Below are positions 45,201 to 57,650 of a stretch of 64,000 nucleotides of DNA, in pieces. The notes below the pieces were generated by a model that was not told the DNA's origin, searched no databases, and worked only from the letters and a program-made list of their open reading frames with translations. Positions within the stretch are counted from its first letter, which is position 1; the number at the start of each line of letters is the position of its first letter. Location: positions 10,168,501-10,232,500 of the forward strand of contig JARHVA010000006.1 of NCBI GenBank assembly GCA_037957365.1. Reading direction: 5' to 3'. The DNA comes from Torreya grandis. Lineage: Eukaryota > Streptophyta > Pinopsida > Cupressales > Taxaceae. A program made the translations under genes and the position numbers.

Positions 45201-46029
45201 TAACCACCCTAGATCCCAAAGATTTAGCCATTGTAATTTGAACTCAGGGACTTAGCCATTGGGATTTAAATTTATTTACACTCTTAAAATTGATGGTTGT
45301 TCCCAGTGCAAGAGAGACGTGTAGTGATGGTCTGTGTGAGGGCCTCAACAAAATGATTAAGTATGAAATTCCTTCATACTACAGGGGAAATGTTTTGAGC
45401 TGGATTGAGTAAGCTCTGGCAAGATGGCTATGTAGGGACAAAATACTCCTATGAAGAACAAACAACCTTTGGCAAAATGAGTTAGCTCATTTAGTCTAGA
45501 AAACCAAAATATGAATATGAAAAACATAGTACTAAAATCCATACACCTATATAGAATAAATTTAATAGACATGTTTATTTAGGATCTTTAGACTTAGGCA
45601 TCAACCAAACTATTGGGACACTCAGTCAACTTAGGATCAGATCAAGACTTCATTCTTAATACGAGACTCAGACCTAAAATAATGACTTCTAGCTTAGAAT
45701 TAGACTGATTCATTCCACAACTAGACCTAAACATGGAAATTTTGAAGCTAAAAGAGGGTCCTCATTTGAAAAGATGAAAATGGGGTGTGTTGGTCACAAC
45801 ACTCACGATTGCACAATTATAAGCAGTGTGAGAATATAATATATATTCAAGTTTAGACATCAGATATTTAATTGAAGGGGGTGAAAAAAATTGCATCCTT
45901 CTTAGATTTTGGGGGTGTTTATTTATTTTTTAATGTAAAAGAGGCAAATTGGTAAAATAATATGAGTATTTCTAAGAGAGAGATATATATGTTTGACAAA
46001 ATTTCTAAAGTGTTTTCCTCTTTTGTAGT
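45201..46029. other. Spacer, no gene
   Basis: AT-rich with no motif. If C1 once had its 5' LTR here it is gone. A 71-codon minus frame at 45357-45572 has no support. Confidence 0.5.
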
Positions 46030-46855
46030 GGTGAATAGATCATTTAAACTATCGAACATGACCAATTACCATGTCTGAAAGTTAAAATTGTAGTAATTGC
46101 TCTGATCTGGAGGTATGTGGAGAGTCTTTGACGACACTATTTTGACGTTCACCTTAGCGAAATAAAGATACTTGTATTCATGCAAGCAAGATGAAGCTCT
46201 TGGTTTAATCACCCTCAATGTGTCAAACAATCTGATGTTCCACATCATTGATGCCAAAACTCCAAAAGAGGTACAAAAGATTTTTGAAAATTATTCGGTA
46301 AAATCAATCAGTTTAGAATGTTGCAATTGGACGCCAAATTGAATTAATGCTATCCTTTTGGTTTCCCCTCTATTGAGGAATTTATGTCAAAGTTTAAATC
46401 ACTTAGAGCTTAGTTAAAAGTTGGTGGTAAATAAAAATTGACTAATGATTGTATTTTTTAGATTCTATCAAAGTTAAAAGGTCCATTCAATGTTTTTTTA
46501 CTTTCTATTCTACTATGGATGCCCTAGGATATCAGTTTAAAATACCATTTTTTGAGCTATTTTTTGAAAGGTTATCTCATGAACAAACAAAATTAATGTC
46601 ACTAGATGCTTCCTAGTTCAAGTCATGCTTTGATAGTGAATTTTTCTAAGGGAAAATAGAAGCCAAAATAGAAATCATGACCTCCTAATAAACCAATAGA
46701 ATCAAACAAGTCTTTAGATTCCACTATTGAGTCCTCTAAACCTTCCATCTCTAGCAAAACCAAAAATTAATTCAAGAAAAATAAGGTTTATGATCCATGT
46801 ACATATTTTAGCAAAACAAATCATCTTGAGTATAGATGTTATCAAAAAATAGAAG
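46030..46855 (+). pseudogene. C1 gag
   Basis: Readable blocks include EALGLITLNVSNNLMFHI and DAKTPKEVQKIFENY, as in the gag (UBN2-like) domain of plant copia elements. A degenerate zinc knuckle lies at about 46796-46837: CTYFSKTNHLEYRC keeps Cys-1, His and the last Cys of CX2CX4HX4C but has Phe for the second Cys. Many stops and frame changes. Confidence 0.75.
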
Positions 46856-46857
46856 CA

Positions 46858-47238
46858 TTGGAAGTAACATTGAAAAAAAACAAGATTATTGTACCTTCAC
46901 CTTCCTCTGCCATAGGGAAAGGAAAAGCTCTCTTTGCTAGAGCATATTCTCCCATGTCATATAGAGGGATATTTGATTTTGGTGCCTCTAATCATCTAAT
47001 TCATTCATGTGGTATGTTGAGTTCTCTTTCTGATTGTAGCATTTCTTAGATTAACATGGGTGACTCATCATCAGTTGAGGTTTTGAGCTTTGGCACTATT
47101 GATATACAAGATGGTTGCATCAATGATGTACTACTTGTTCCTAATATTTCTTCAAAATTATTATTCATTTATCAAATTTATAATTCTAGTAGTGGAAATA
47201 TTATTGATTTTACTCCACATAATATTGTAATTAGATAA
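46858..47238 (+). pseudogene. C1 protease
   Basis: 46858-47049 contains IFDFGASNHLIHS, the copia active site in which the usual DSGAS is DFGAS (Ser to Phe). 47056-47238 goes on with VEVLSFGTIDI and DVLLVPNISSKLLF, the conserved C-terminal half. A stop at 47047-47049 separates the two. Confidence 0.82.
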
Positions 47239-47329
47239 TTGAGTGATCTACAAGATGTAGTAGCAACAGGTGTGGTGGACCATAGTTCACACTTGTATGT
47301 ATTTGATAAATTTGAAACCTTAGTAGGTT

Positions 47330-48235
47330 ATTCTCTAGTTGCTTATATTGACACTAATAAAATTGTGGCATGAATGTTTTGTTCATCTCAATTATAGGTA
47401 TCTACAGTGGCTGATTTCCCAACACATGGTGACAAGCCTTCCTAAGGTCTCTAGCAATGATGGTGTTTGTCGAGGATGTGTGCTTGGAAAAAAACACCAT
47501 GATCCCTTTTGAAAGGGACAAGTTAAGAGAGTTAAGGCTCTAGTAGTATTAGTACTAGTGATTTGATGAGTTTTCACACTCGTTCATTTTCTGGTGAAAA
47601 ATATGTACTAACCTTAATTGATGGTTTTACTCAAAATATGGGTGTATTTTTGTAGTATAAAAGTGAAATTTTTGAGAAATTCAATGCCTTCAAGGCCTTT
47701 ATAGAGCAGAAATCAGGGATTTAATTGAAAAAACTTTTCACACATAATGGGGGGGAATATGTAAGTAAATCCTTTCAAACTTATTGTACTAAGCATGGCA
47801 TTCAACACCAATACACGGTGCCTTACACCCCTCAAAGAAATGGTGTTGTTTTGTCAAAAAATAGAACACTTAAAGAAATGGTGAATTGTATGATATAGTC
47901 CAAGGAATTAGAACCTCAATTTTGGGTTGAAATAGTAAATTGTGCAAATTACATCCAGAATCGCATTCCCCTCAAGTCAGTGGTGAGAATCACTCCTAAA
48001 GAAGCTTGGACAGGAGAGAAACCTAATGTTTCTGGATTACATGGCTTTGGAAGTAAGTCTTTGGCATTTGTTCTTGATGACAAGTGCAAATATATGGATA
48101 ACAAGAGCCAAGAGCTCATATTTTTTGGCCATTGCAAGGATGTGAAGGCATATCACCTCTTTGATCCTATCACACATGATGTCTTGTTTCGATGAGATGT
48201 TAGAGTTTATGATAATACCACTCTTTTGGTATCAT
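47330..48235 (+). pseudogene. C1 integrase
   Basis: The zinc-binding (GAG-pre-integrase) part is at about 47365-47500 with GCVLGKKHHDPF. The core starts near 47575 (TRSFSGEKYVLTLIDGFT, with the Asp of LIDGFT) and continues FTHNGGEYVSK (second catalytic Asp replaced by His in THNGGEY) and PYTPQRNGVVLSKNRTL, where the Glu of GVVE is Leu. Frame 47980-48195 is the C-terminal part (TPKEAWTGEKPNVSGLHGFG). Two of three catalytic acids appear lost. Confidence 0.82.
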
Positions 48236-48489
48236 ATTCAGAGTCTTCTCCATCGTTGATAATACCTCATGTACATGATAGGGAGGGCATACTTCCAGAT
48301 ATTGATTAAGACACAAATTTTGAAACCATTCCTCCACCTCCTCCTACACAATGCATGCCCAAGTGGGAACAATCTCTCTTGCAAGCAACTAGTGATTTGG
48401 TTGGTGATACTTTTGATCCACATTGTACTTGAGCTCATACTTCTAGTATTTCTATTCTACATATGTAATTTATAATGATCTAATTTTAT

Positions 48490-49445
48490 TTTCTGAGGTG
48501 GTTGGTCAACCTAAGTCAAAATCTATCATGCAAGAAAAATATTCTTCACTAATGAAGAATAATATGTGGGAGTTAGTGCCTCTTCCTAAGGGAAAAAAAC
48601 TTGTACAATGTAAATGGGTATATAATACCAAATATGTAGCAGATGGTATTGTAGACAAGTATAATTATCATCTTGTAGCTAAGGGATTCACAATTTCAAG
48701 GGTTTGACTACTCTAAAAAATTTGCTCGTGTTGCAAAGATGGATTTGTATGCCTTGTTCTCTCTCTCACTACATCACATTAGTTGATAGTATGCCAGATG
48801 GACATGAAGAGTGATTTATTTTATGGTGATCTCCAAGAGGATATCTATATGGATCAGCCTCAAGGCTCCATGCAAGATCATTTATTTTTCAATTGCATTG
48901 TTTTCTTTATGGCCTCACACAAGCTCCTCAATCCTGGTATGATAAGATGGACAATTTTCTACTAGATTTTGGCTTATATCATTATGAATATAATCACAAT
49001 GTTTACACCCTAAAACAAGGTATGAATATTTTAACTATTGGTGTTATATGTTGATGGCCTCAACCTCACAGGTAGTTTAAATAACTTAATTCAGGACATT
49101 AAGCACAAGTTGAAGGCATGGTTTGGTACAACATATTTATGATTTATACACTACTTTCTTAGCCTATAGGTTCATTAGTCTCCTGAGGGGATTTAGATTG
49201 CCCAATAAATGTATGCTATAGATATATTTCATCGCTTCTTCATGGTTAATTTCAAGCCTGCTCCCACACCATATCAATCAAGTATTGAATTTACTACTGA
49301 TTGCAAATCTAAGTTGGTTGATCTTACATTGTATAGACAATTAGTAAGCAATCTTTTATATTTGAGACATACATGTGTTGATATCACATTTATTGTTAAC
49401 CTTGTCTCACAGTTCTCCCATGAGCCTCATGAGAGTCATTGAAAA
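48490..49445 (+). pseudogene. C1 reverse transcriptase
   Basis: 48498-48707 is the RT entry (SLMKNNMWELVPLPKGKK, CKWVYNTKYVADG, HLVAKGFT). 48783-48965 has QMDMKSDLFYGDLQEDIYMD, the D-V-K-T-A-F-L block with the catalytic Asp. The YVDD-type block near 49040 (LLYVDG-like) is broken: YVDG for YVDD. 49209-49442 gives FKPAPTPYQSS and LYRQLVSNLLYL, the connection to RNase H. Confidence 0.82.
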
Positions 49446-49985
49446 GCATCCAAGTGTATTCTATGTTATATACAAGGCACTTTGAACTTTCAGATTCGCT
49501 ATACACCAAATAGTTCTTCAAAGATTCAAGGATTCATAGACTCAGATTAGGGCGGATGTGTTGATACCCATTGATCTAATTCTAGATTTATCTTTCACCT
49601 TGGCTCTAGTCCTATTTCATGGGCATGCAATAAATAATTAGTTGTTGCATTATCATCCATTGAGGTAGAGTATAGAGGTGTTGTTAAAGTTGGAAAAGAG
49701 GCTCTTTGGCTACGATAGTTGCTTGGTGAGTTTGGATTTATTTAACTTAATCCCACTTTGATTTCGTGTGATAACCAAAGTTTTATTCATATTGCATGAA
49801 ACCCTATAGAGCATCATCTCACTAAGCATATTGAGATACACATGCACTTTATTCAGTATCTTGTCCATGATGGAGTTGTTCGATTAGAATTTATTCTTAC
49901 AGCTGAGCGAGTTGCTAACATCTTCACTAAGCCCTTGGCTTCTCCTCATTATCCTTAGTTGCGAGCATTGTTTGGGGTAAAGTAA
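49446..49985 (+). pseudogene. C1 RNase H
   Basis: After a stop at 49441 the same reading continues: GFIDSD, then ISWACNK, ALSSIEVEYRG (the Glu block), LISCDNQSFIHIA (the Asp block), HLTKHIEIHMHFI and IFTKPLASPHYP near the end. At least five stops, several at positions where Gln or Trp is usual. Confidence 0.82.
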
Positions 49986-50103
49986 GTTGTACTTGGGCGG
50001 ATTCACCTTGAAGTCCTTCCTTTTTTTATTCTTTGTGTGTATATGGGTACCTTATTAGGCCTATTAACTAGGACCCATAGTTGTTTTTTCCCTTACTTTC
50101 ATT

Positions 50104-50113
50104 TAAGGGAGGG
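50104..50113 (+). promoter_or_regulatory. C1 polypurine tract
   Basis: AAGGGAGGG directly before the 3' LTR start TGTTAGAG. Confidence 0.85.
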
Positions 50114-50543
50114 TGTTAGAGTAGTGTTCACACTAAATAATTATTTTTATAGTTATTTATAGCAATAGTCAAACTTTTATGTTCACACCGAAACTAGTTA
50201 TGCTTATTTAGGGAGTGATTTAGAATAAGTCCAAGTTGTTATTTGTTTTAACAAACTTGGTTGCTTAGTATCTAATTATTTTTTTGGGATTTGACTTATC
50301 CCCTATATTAGGATTCTCAAGCTATTATTTATCTATGAATAACCTTCTATTAAGCCTATATATTTATGCATTCTCATAGACTTCATATGAGGATGAGAGA
50401 GAGTGACAAATAAAATATTATTTTGGTTTGTATTGCTTTCTTTGAAACAATAATCTTTTCAATTTGTGTTTCCTTATTGTTGAGTGTTTAATATTTAATG
50501 TCAAAATATTTTTGATCTTGGTTTTGTTTTCCTTACAACTCCA
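50114..50543 (+). repeat. C1 3' LTR
   Basis: Starts TGTTAGAGTAGTG. The last ~30 bases of the 17589 copy are missing, so the end (near CCTTACA or ACTCCA, 50537-50543) is uncertain. No target-site duplication recognised. Confidence 0.82.
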
Positions 50544-52340
50544 ATAAAATCAAGACTAATATGTGGCCCCCACATTTCATCTTTGGGTTCAAGTATCAAT
50601 TACATGAGTAGTATGGTTGAGGTTCAACAACGCTCAACAGCCTAGGCACTATACTATTTTTCAATGAGGGTTGGGGCATTTATCATCCCAACCCATGGCC
50701 TTGCCTTAGTACATAAATTTGAGGCATGATCACCACAAAATTTTCCAAGTGATTTAATAAGGAATTAGAATTATCTAATGCTTTAACAAGGAAACATCTT
50801 CTCTAACAACACATTGCAGGGAAACACAATTCACTCATTTACAGGTTTATTCCTTCCTTGCTTTTTTAAGTTTAAAAAAAAAATCATTTTGGAATGGATA
50901 TTGATTATTGCATATTCATTGTAGGTTGCATGGATCAAGCTTCACGTTTGTAACCTTATCCCAAAGATAAAGTGTATTATACACACTCAAATACATATCT
51001 TTATCCTCTTTAGAATTTTATTTCATTTTGATACTAGAATAAAAAGGAGGCATTTGAAGATACTAAAATATAGTATTAGATACTTGGCAATGTTAGTTTT
51101 GACCTACCTTCACCTTAAATGTATTTTATTTATACATATGACTTGTATTTACCCTTCTCTCACATTATATGCTTTCCATAAGTCTGGCCAATTTTCTATC
51201 ACTCACCTAAAGGAATTCCATAGTCTATGTCTAGCATGTTTGAAATATTATTTAGTCTATCTCTAGATTATCAGATAGTATTCATGCCTTCTAGATAGAA
51301 CTATTAGACTCAAACTATTTCACAATTTTGAACTCATCCAAACTTGAAAGAATCATCCTGCACCAATCAACGGTCACTTTTCAAAATCAAATTCTTCTTA
51401 TGGATTGGCCCATATATTTCACATGTCAATGGCATGGAAAAGTACCAAAAGAGTCACATATAAATACATAATTGATCTAAGCCTATTCTAATATAGTATT
51501 TATCAAGAATTCCTACTATACACATTTTCTCATTCAAAGGGATTGTCTAAAGCACCTCAAATCCAAGCAAAGTTGTCATTTTACAAGCATCAAAAGCTAG
51601 ATCACATGTTGCATTCATTAAAGGAGCACTATTACACACACTTAATGAGAAAACTACATGCAGTTTGAATTCCCTCTTTTGAGTGTTGGATATATAAGAA
51701 ATGATCAACCATTTATTGGGGAGTAGTTGGGGTCAGCTCAACCCACCTTCTTTCCTTTTTTACAAAACAAAACCTAGTGTCAAAAGTGGACCTAGTGTTT
51801 CAAATAGGAGATAAGTTTTTAGAATAATGTGCATGAATAGATATTGAAGATCACACACAGAGATGGTTTATAAGTAGGCGCAGTGGCCTATATAGAAATA
51901 GAGAGGTAAAAATCACTCAAACAAAACCATTAGGTTGTGTAACATAGCTTCATTTAGTAGTGTCCTGAAGCTAACGATTTTGTCTAAGCACATCCAAAGA
52001 CTCAAATCCTAATCTAAGCGACTCACAGTTTAGTTTCCCACCCTTTCTGATATTTACATTCTATCTTAGTCATGTATAGTACAGTAAAATTTTAAATATA
52101 TTGATCCTCTTAATAATTTATATAAACAACAAATGCAATTGTCAAATCATATTTTGTATTTTACATTCAAATTCATATTTATTGTAATATATCATATAAT
52201 TTAAATAACTTCTTAGTTTTAACTTATTACTTTCATTAATAAAAATAAGATTAAAAAATGACCATCAAAATCCTTTCTCTATGTTCCCAAGGCAAATGAG
52301 AATTATATTTTATCATAGTCCTAAAACAAAAAAATATGAT
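50544..52340. other. AT-rich spacer, no gene
   Basis: Only short frames (for example 51054-51266) with hydrophobic low-complexity readings. No motif or repeat stands out. Confidence 0.55.
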
Positions 52341-52610
52341 GTATTAGATGCAAGGTTATGGTACTTTTCTTGAGGAATCACAAACTATCATGAATGAAGT
52401 TGAGGAATTTAATTACCTTGCTACTACATCCGTTACTTATAATGGCATTCACATGATAATGATGGTCATGCTACTACTTTTAAGGATGTTAATTTTGTTA
52501 ATGATGATTCCTTACATGATACTAATAAGTTAACTGCTTTTGGTGGATTTGAGTATCATACAAATGATTTTGGTTCCAAGATGCCTCGAAAGATGGCTTA
52601 TATAGGAGGA
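52341..52610 (+). other. Possible coding relic, unrecognised
   Basis: A short stretch that reads with few stops in shifting frames (EEFNYLATTSVTYNG, then a segment rich in NDD/HDT). It resembles no family that I can name; it could be a retroelement spacer. Weak. Confidence 0.25.
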
Positions 52611-55600
52611 GCACCTAACACATGAACATATGATTATATATCAAGCCAATTGATTTGAAGGTTTGACTGACAAAAGTGGGTCTTGGATATATAGAGATTA
52701 TTTTAATATGTGAAAGTAACCATCAACAATAGTTATTGAATGATGATTCCTTTGATGAAAAAGAATCATATTTTAACCTTTATTACACAACTTTCATCTT
52801 AGAGGAACTTTTCATCCAATCTAGATTTTCATATGGCTTTATATTTTATGATTTTCGCTATTATTTTGAAGTCATTTTTGTTTTGATGGAGAATAAACTT
52901 AATTAGAGGTATGTTTTTTTGGAAGTGCCTCTTTGAATCTAACATGAGATATTTGGCATGATATTTGGTTTTCATGTGCATGGCAGAACCCATTCATTAG
53001 ACACTTGTAATTGATAACTAAGTATGAGGAGGTTTATAAACTTCACATTGAGATAGTTTTAATCTTGGAGAACTTAAGATAATGAGTGTGGTTTGAAAGG
53101 GGATGTTGAGGAGATACTCCACACATCAAAATTGTGTGTATTGCATTGCATTTATTGATTTGTGTATCTATAAAAAAATAATAATAATCATGCATTTTAT
53201 TTTGTTGTGACTACCTTACGTTGATAATAGTTGTGAGAATGTGGATGCTTATTGAGTATTATATGCACTAAAATCTATCAGTCTTGAATAGACTTGGGGT
53301 GAAAGTCCCTAGGTTGATGTGTTCACATCTTCTCTCTATTATTAGGTTGAGGACATTAATAATAATTATACTCAAAATTAATTGAGATGCTCCTGAGTCT
53401 TATAGTCAGATTATATTAAAATGGGTCATTAACATCTTGAATTTATTACTAAGCATTCATAGTTACCTATAAACATATACTACTAAACATTTAATCTACA
53501 ATTTATATTATCCACCTCTAATCTAAGATCCAACTATGGTTTAACAATCATCGTCCCTGGTGGACACTTATTACAAGATTGAATTTACATAAATAAAATC
53601 TATGCAAATCAAACTCCACAATTCTAAATAATTCAAATGAAAATAAAATACAACGACATCTTCACCTTAGCAAGAGTAACCAACATATCTACACTTATAA
53701 TCATGAGTTAGAAAATGATAGAACTTGACAACTTAATTTTATTTTGAAAGTTATTATTTGAAAGATACTATACTCGAATTCATATTAACTTGTTATATAT
53801 CTATACATTTTCATCAACAACATATATATTTATTTAAATTAAACTATATAAACACTACATATATTTATATTCACTTCTTTTTTCTTTTTTTATTTTTTTA
53901 AGAATAGGTGAAACACATGTAAATAATACATATATTAAAAAATAAGTAAATAAATAAATAAATACATGTATTCATCTTTTGTAGACATTTAAATGTTATA
54001 ACGTCAAATAAAATAAAATTTAACATTCTTATAACATGTTGGAAATTAATAGAGATTGCAAAATTTGAACAAATTCTTAATCAACTATCCCAGAGAAACA
54101 AATTCTTCAGCTATAAGGTAAATAGTTATGGACATTTATTTATTTATTTTATTGGATATTTGAACAGAACATTACCAATGATCACTTAACATGGAACAAT
54201 CAAATTTCGATAAGTTGCACATGTCACGACCATCCCATACTATGTTGTTGGAAGAAACTACAAGAACTTAATTCTCATCCACACAAAATCAACTACCAAG
54301 GAAATAAACACCTTCACATCTTTTCTACATGCTCAAGAGTGGTTTTGCACAATTGGTGCGGTGTTTATATAACGTAAATAGGTTTTTATGTTAATATAGA
54401 TATATTAAACGCTTCCATTTGAACGTGTTTATTTGAAAAATATTAGGAGACAAAAATATTACAACAACTATCTTGGATTTTTTAACATACCACATTTGTT
54501 TAATAATCTCATCACTTCGTATAAATCCTTTTGACAAGTAGAAAATCGCATCAATTTAGCTACACCATCATCTCAGGGTCAAAGTACATTTTATTCTAAA
54601 TGTGATGTGATTTAGACCATTAACACAGTAAGTCAGAATTAAGAAAAATGTTGAATGAACATAGGGTAATATAAAGCATACACAAGTACGAGTCCAAAAA
54701 CACACTACACGCGAAGAATACATTGAGATTGATATGGAAGCATTAGCCCACCATAGGGAGTATTACAAAAATATACAAATGTTGAACGTGGAAATTGGCT
54801 AAACTATCACATCTAATTTTAGGTGTGGCATACCCCAATAAAAAAAATGGATATAATTACTGAATGAATTTGATAGAAGAAATACCCCTCAATTGAGACA
54901 TCTAATTTGAAAAATACCCCATAAAAAATAAATAACAAATTTAAAAAAAAAAAAAAAAAAACTACCCTGAGCACCCTAAATATTTACTCTGTGGAGCATC
55001 TTGCCTTGACTGATGATTCCAAGATTATGTTTGTTCGTAGACTCAAGAGGTTGGCAATGCTTCGACACAAACGTGGCATTTGATTTCCGGGTGTATGTGA
55101 CAATCATCTTCATCAAGTCATAACTTATCTTAAAGATGTTGATTTACTTCTTGTGGCAGGGCATGCATTGGATTGTTTCTTTATTCATGTTTTGGAAAAT
55201 CCAATGGACTATATTGGCTTCAGAGTTTTTCGAGTATTATTTAGATTTGGCTATTTATGGTTTATGTTCATGGATATATTATGTTCATTCCATCTTGTCC
55301 ATGGAGGTTGTTTTTTGGCTCCTTGTGGAATGTGTTTGACTCTATGTGATCGAGCACTTTACTTGATCTATGAATTATTGTGGCTGAGCATTTCCCATGG
55401 ATCTCCATGGCCTTGGCACTTTTTGATCTCATGGAAGTAGTTAATTTGGTAGCTCTTATGTACGAGCATTTAATGGATTTTTGGCTTTAGCTTTCAAAAT
55501 GTTGTGTCACAATCGGTTTAGAGGCATCTTCTTGTAGCAAAGATAGTGAAGGATGTTCACTCTTCAATGGGGCTTAAGGAAGATGGTAATAAGGGGGAAT

Positions 55601-55810
55601 GTTGGGTAATTTCATATTCTTTCTATTCTTCAAGTCGTATTTAATGGGGATGGTTGTGAAAGTATTGCATTTGAATGTAAATTTAATTTTTGGAATTGGA
55701 TCTTTTTTGAATACTAATTTTGGATATTGTATATAAATAATTATTTGGGGTCCAATAAATTATTGTGTAAAATTATTTTTGAGATTCTTGTTTGATATTA
55801 CAACATATAT
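52611..55810. other. AT-rich spacer, no supportable gene
   Basis: 53880-53965 is simple AT-rich sequence with (AAAT)n-like runs and 54937-54960 a poly-A run. A 95-codon frame at 55153-55440 is Phe/Leu/Cys-rich without motif and overlaps another frame of equal quality (55136-55339); I leave it uncalled. Confidence 0.5.
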
Positions 55811-56022
55811 TTATATGAGACCATGCAAGGAATAATCAAAGCATGTGCACACATAGGCCCAAACTATTTTTATATAAGAATATTGCTTTAGAACCCAATG
55901 AATTACCATGTAGATTATCTTTGGGATTTGCATTTGATTTTTACACACATATCCATATGATACTATGTGATGAATCATCAGAGCCTGTGCACACAAAAAT
56001 CCAAACCATCTTTATATTAAGG
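55811..56022. repeat. Two-copy repeat, period about 143 bp
   Basis: 55811-55877 and 55954-56022 share ATATGAnACnATG, AATCATCA/AATCAAAGC, TGTGCACACA and CCAAACnATnTTTATAT in order. Confidence 0.6.
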
Positions 56023-56355
56023 TTTAGTAAATATAATATGTTATAAAAAAAATTGACATGAAATTCCCCTTTTTCACCCTTTCATATAATCTCAAGCTAT
56101 ATTTAGACAAAGGTATTTGTTGGAATTTTTGAACCAAAAGCAAAAAGAAAAGGTTTTTATTTAAATCTAGTATCAAGAATCTCACCTTACTTCAATTTGT
56201 TGGTTTAAATTCTATGGTTTGTACCCATTGTTATTTAGTTTTCAAATAGGTTATTTTAGGGAAGATGGAAAATTTCACTCATTGTCAGTGGTAGCTTGTA
56301 TTGTGGATGTTGCGGATGAAGTGTCAAGTGAGGAAGAAGAAAAGAAGAAAAGTGG
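56023..56355. other. AT-rich spacer, no gene
   Basis: About 330 bases leading to the P1 5' LTR, ending in an AAGAAGAAAAG-rich stretch. No frame or motif recognised. Confidence 0.5.
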
Positions 56356-56826
56356 TGTTTGTGTTATGTACTTAGAAATATGATATTAAAATGTATATGG
56401 GTTGACGGAGATGTCAACATATGGCACACATCCCCTTAATTGTATGGGTCAAATATATTAAGTTAAATGAACAACTTGTGGAATTAGTTGCATTGGGTAA
56501 TGTGTCATGCTCCATTAGGATTAGGTGTGTACCCATCCCTTGTTAGTAATAGAAGTCTATATAAAAGAGCTAAATATCACTGTAAAGGATGAGAAGTGTT
56601 AAGTCTTCTATTTGTTAGAAGGAAATTGGAGGAGTCCCCCTCAAAATGCAATAGTGGAGTTATTCATTGCTTAAGGAGTATTGTATGGTGTTGCCCTACC
56701 ATAAAGATATTATTCTATTTATGAATATATTGAATATTAGGACATTTTGGCCTACCAATATCATGTGTTGTGTTGATCTGCATTATCTTATGCATAATTC
56801 TATTATTATATGTGAGGATCTTACCA
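56356..56826 (+). repeat. P1 5' LTR
   Basis: Matches 58757-59090 (GTATGGGTCAAATA, TTGGGTAATGTGTCA, GTTAGTAATAGA, TCTTCTATTTGTTA, GAATAGTGGAGTTATTC-like). Starts TGTTTGTGTTATGTAC and ends ATCTTACCA two bases before the primer site. Confidence 0.8.
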
Positions 56827-56828
56827 AG

Positions 56829-56840
56829 TGGTATCAGAGC
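56829..56840 (+). promoter_or_regulatory. P1 tRNA-iMet primer-binding site
   Basis: TGGTATCAGAGC, the exact 12-base plant iMet site, followed by GATGA. Confidence 0.92.
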
Positions 56841-57239
56841 GATGATATGAACAAAGTTAGATAATTTTGTTTTTGCAAACTTATTTTCAAGGAAGGTGAA
56901 TAGCTTGAAGAAGGTCATTCTCCTCACAAACAAATCTGACGCATACAATTTTTGTGTGGTTGGAAAGACGACTTTGAGAGCTTTCTGAAAAGTGGTCACA
57001 CTAAGAATTATTAGCAGTATTAACGGAGATATGATGATCTAAAGTTGACCCTATGACTTTGATTTTTTATTTCTTTTTATGTGCAACCCTTAAAAAATGT
57101 ATATTTTATTATAGATGAGCAAATCAAACATCATTTTGTGCAACGGCAAGGAAATTTTCAAATGTATTTTTCTATGTAATGTTATTTTCAAATATATGGT
57201 AGAAAGGTGTTCAAAAAAAACTTGAAACCCTGGTTTTTT

Positions 57240-57650
57240 TGGATCGTGGAGTTACAAATTTTCTCTAAAGAGGATGATATTGATGTTAGAGATTGGTGGC
57301 TACAAGTTAAGGAAAGCAATTTTCATGCAAGTTTTTGGAAAGTAAGTTTGCATTTTTCTTTCAAGGGTCCTACATTGAGTTGATTTATTTAATTAGGAGA
57401 AGAAATAAAAATTGTTTGTGAGAAGAAATTGAATACATTTTCCTAAATCGATGGGACATAGAAGATAAAGATGATGAAGAAGAAAAAGAAGATGATGATG
57501 GTAATGAGAAAGTAAATGTAGATGATGATGAAGAAAAAGAAGAACATAATGATGAGGCAATGACTACAAATGATGTAGAAAGAAAGGTAGAGGATCATGA
57601 TGAGGAAGGAGAGATGGAGGATAAGGGTTCAAATAGTTTAGCTCCAAAAA
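57240..57650 (+). pseudogene. P1 gag-like region with acidic tail
   Basis: A short gag-like reading (DVRDWWLQVKESNFH; then, after a frame change, FQGSYIELIYLI and EEIEYIFLNRWDIED) passes into a run of about 60 residues that are mostly Asp, Glu and Lys (for example DDEEEKEDDDGNEKVNVDDD). The acidic run is in the same frame as the protease downstream. I am not certain that the first part is gag; position is the main reason. Confidence 0.5.

Larger units (their letters stand above)
46030..50543 (+). mobile_element. C1: decayed Ty1/copia element lacking an adjacent 5' LTR
   Basis: On the plus strand the order is gag, protease, integrase, RT, RNase H, PPT, 3' LTR. Integrase before RT is the copia arrangement. 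All parts carry several in-frame stops. The 3' LTR (50114-50543) belongs to the same family as the LTR at 17589-18065, which has a primer site; the T2 block lies between, so C1 and that LTR could be one element split by T2. Upstream of gag I find neither LTR nor TGGTATCAGAGC. Confidence 0.87.

Noticed and set aside
55153..55440. 95-codon Phe/Leu/Cys-rich frame
   Set aside because: A second frame of equal quality overlaps it and no domain or homologous pattern is visible; membrane-like composition is common for T-rich DNA.
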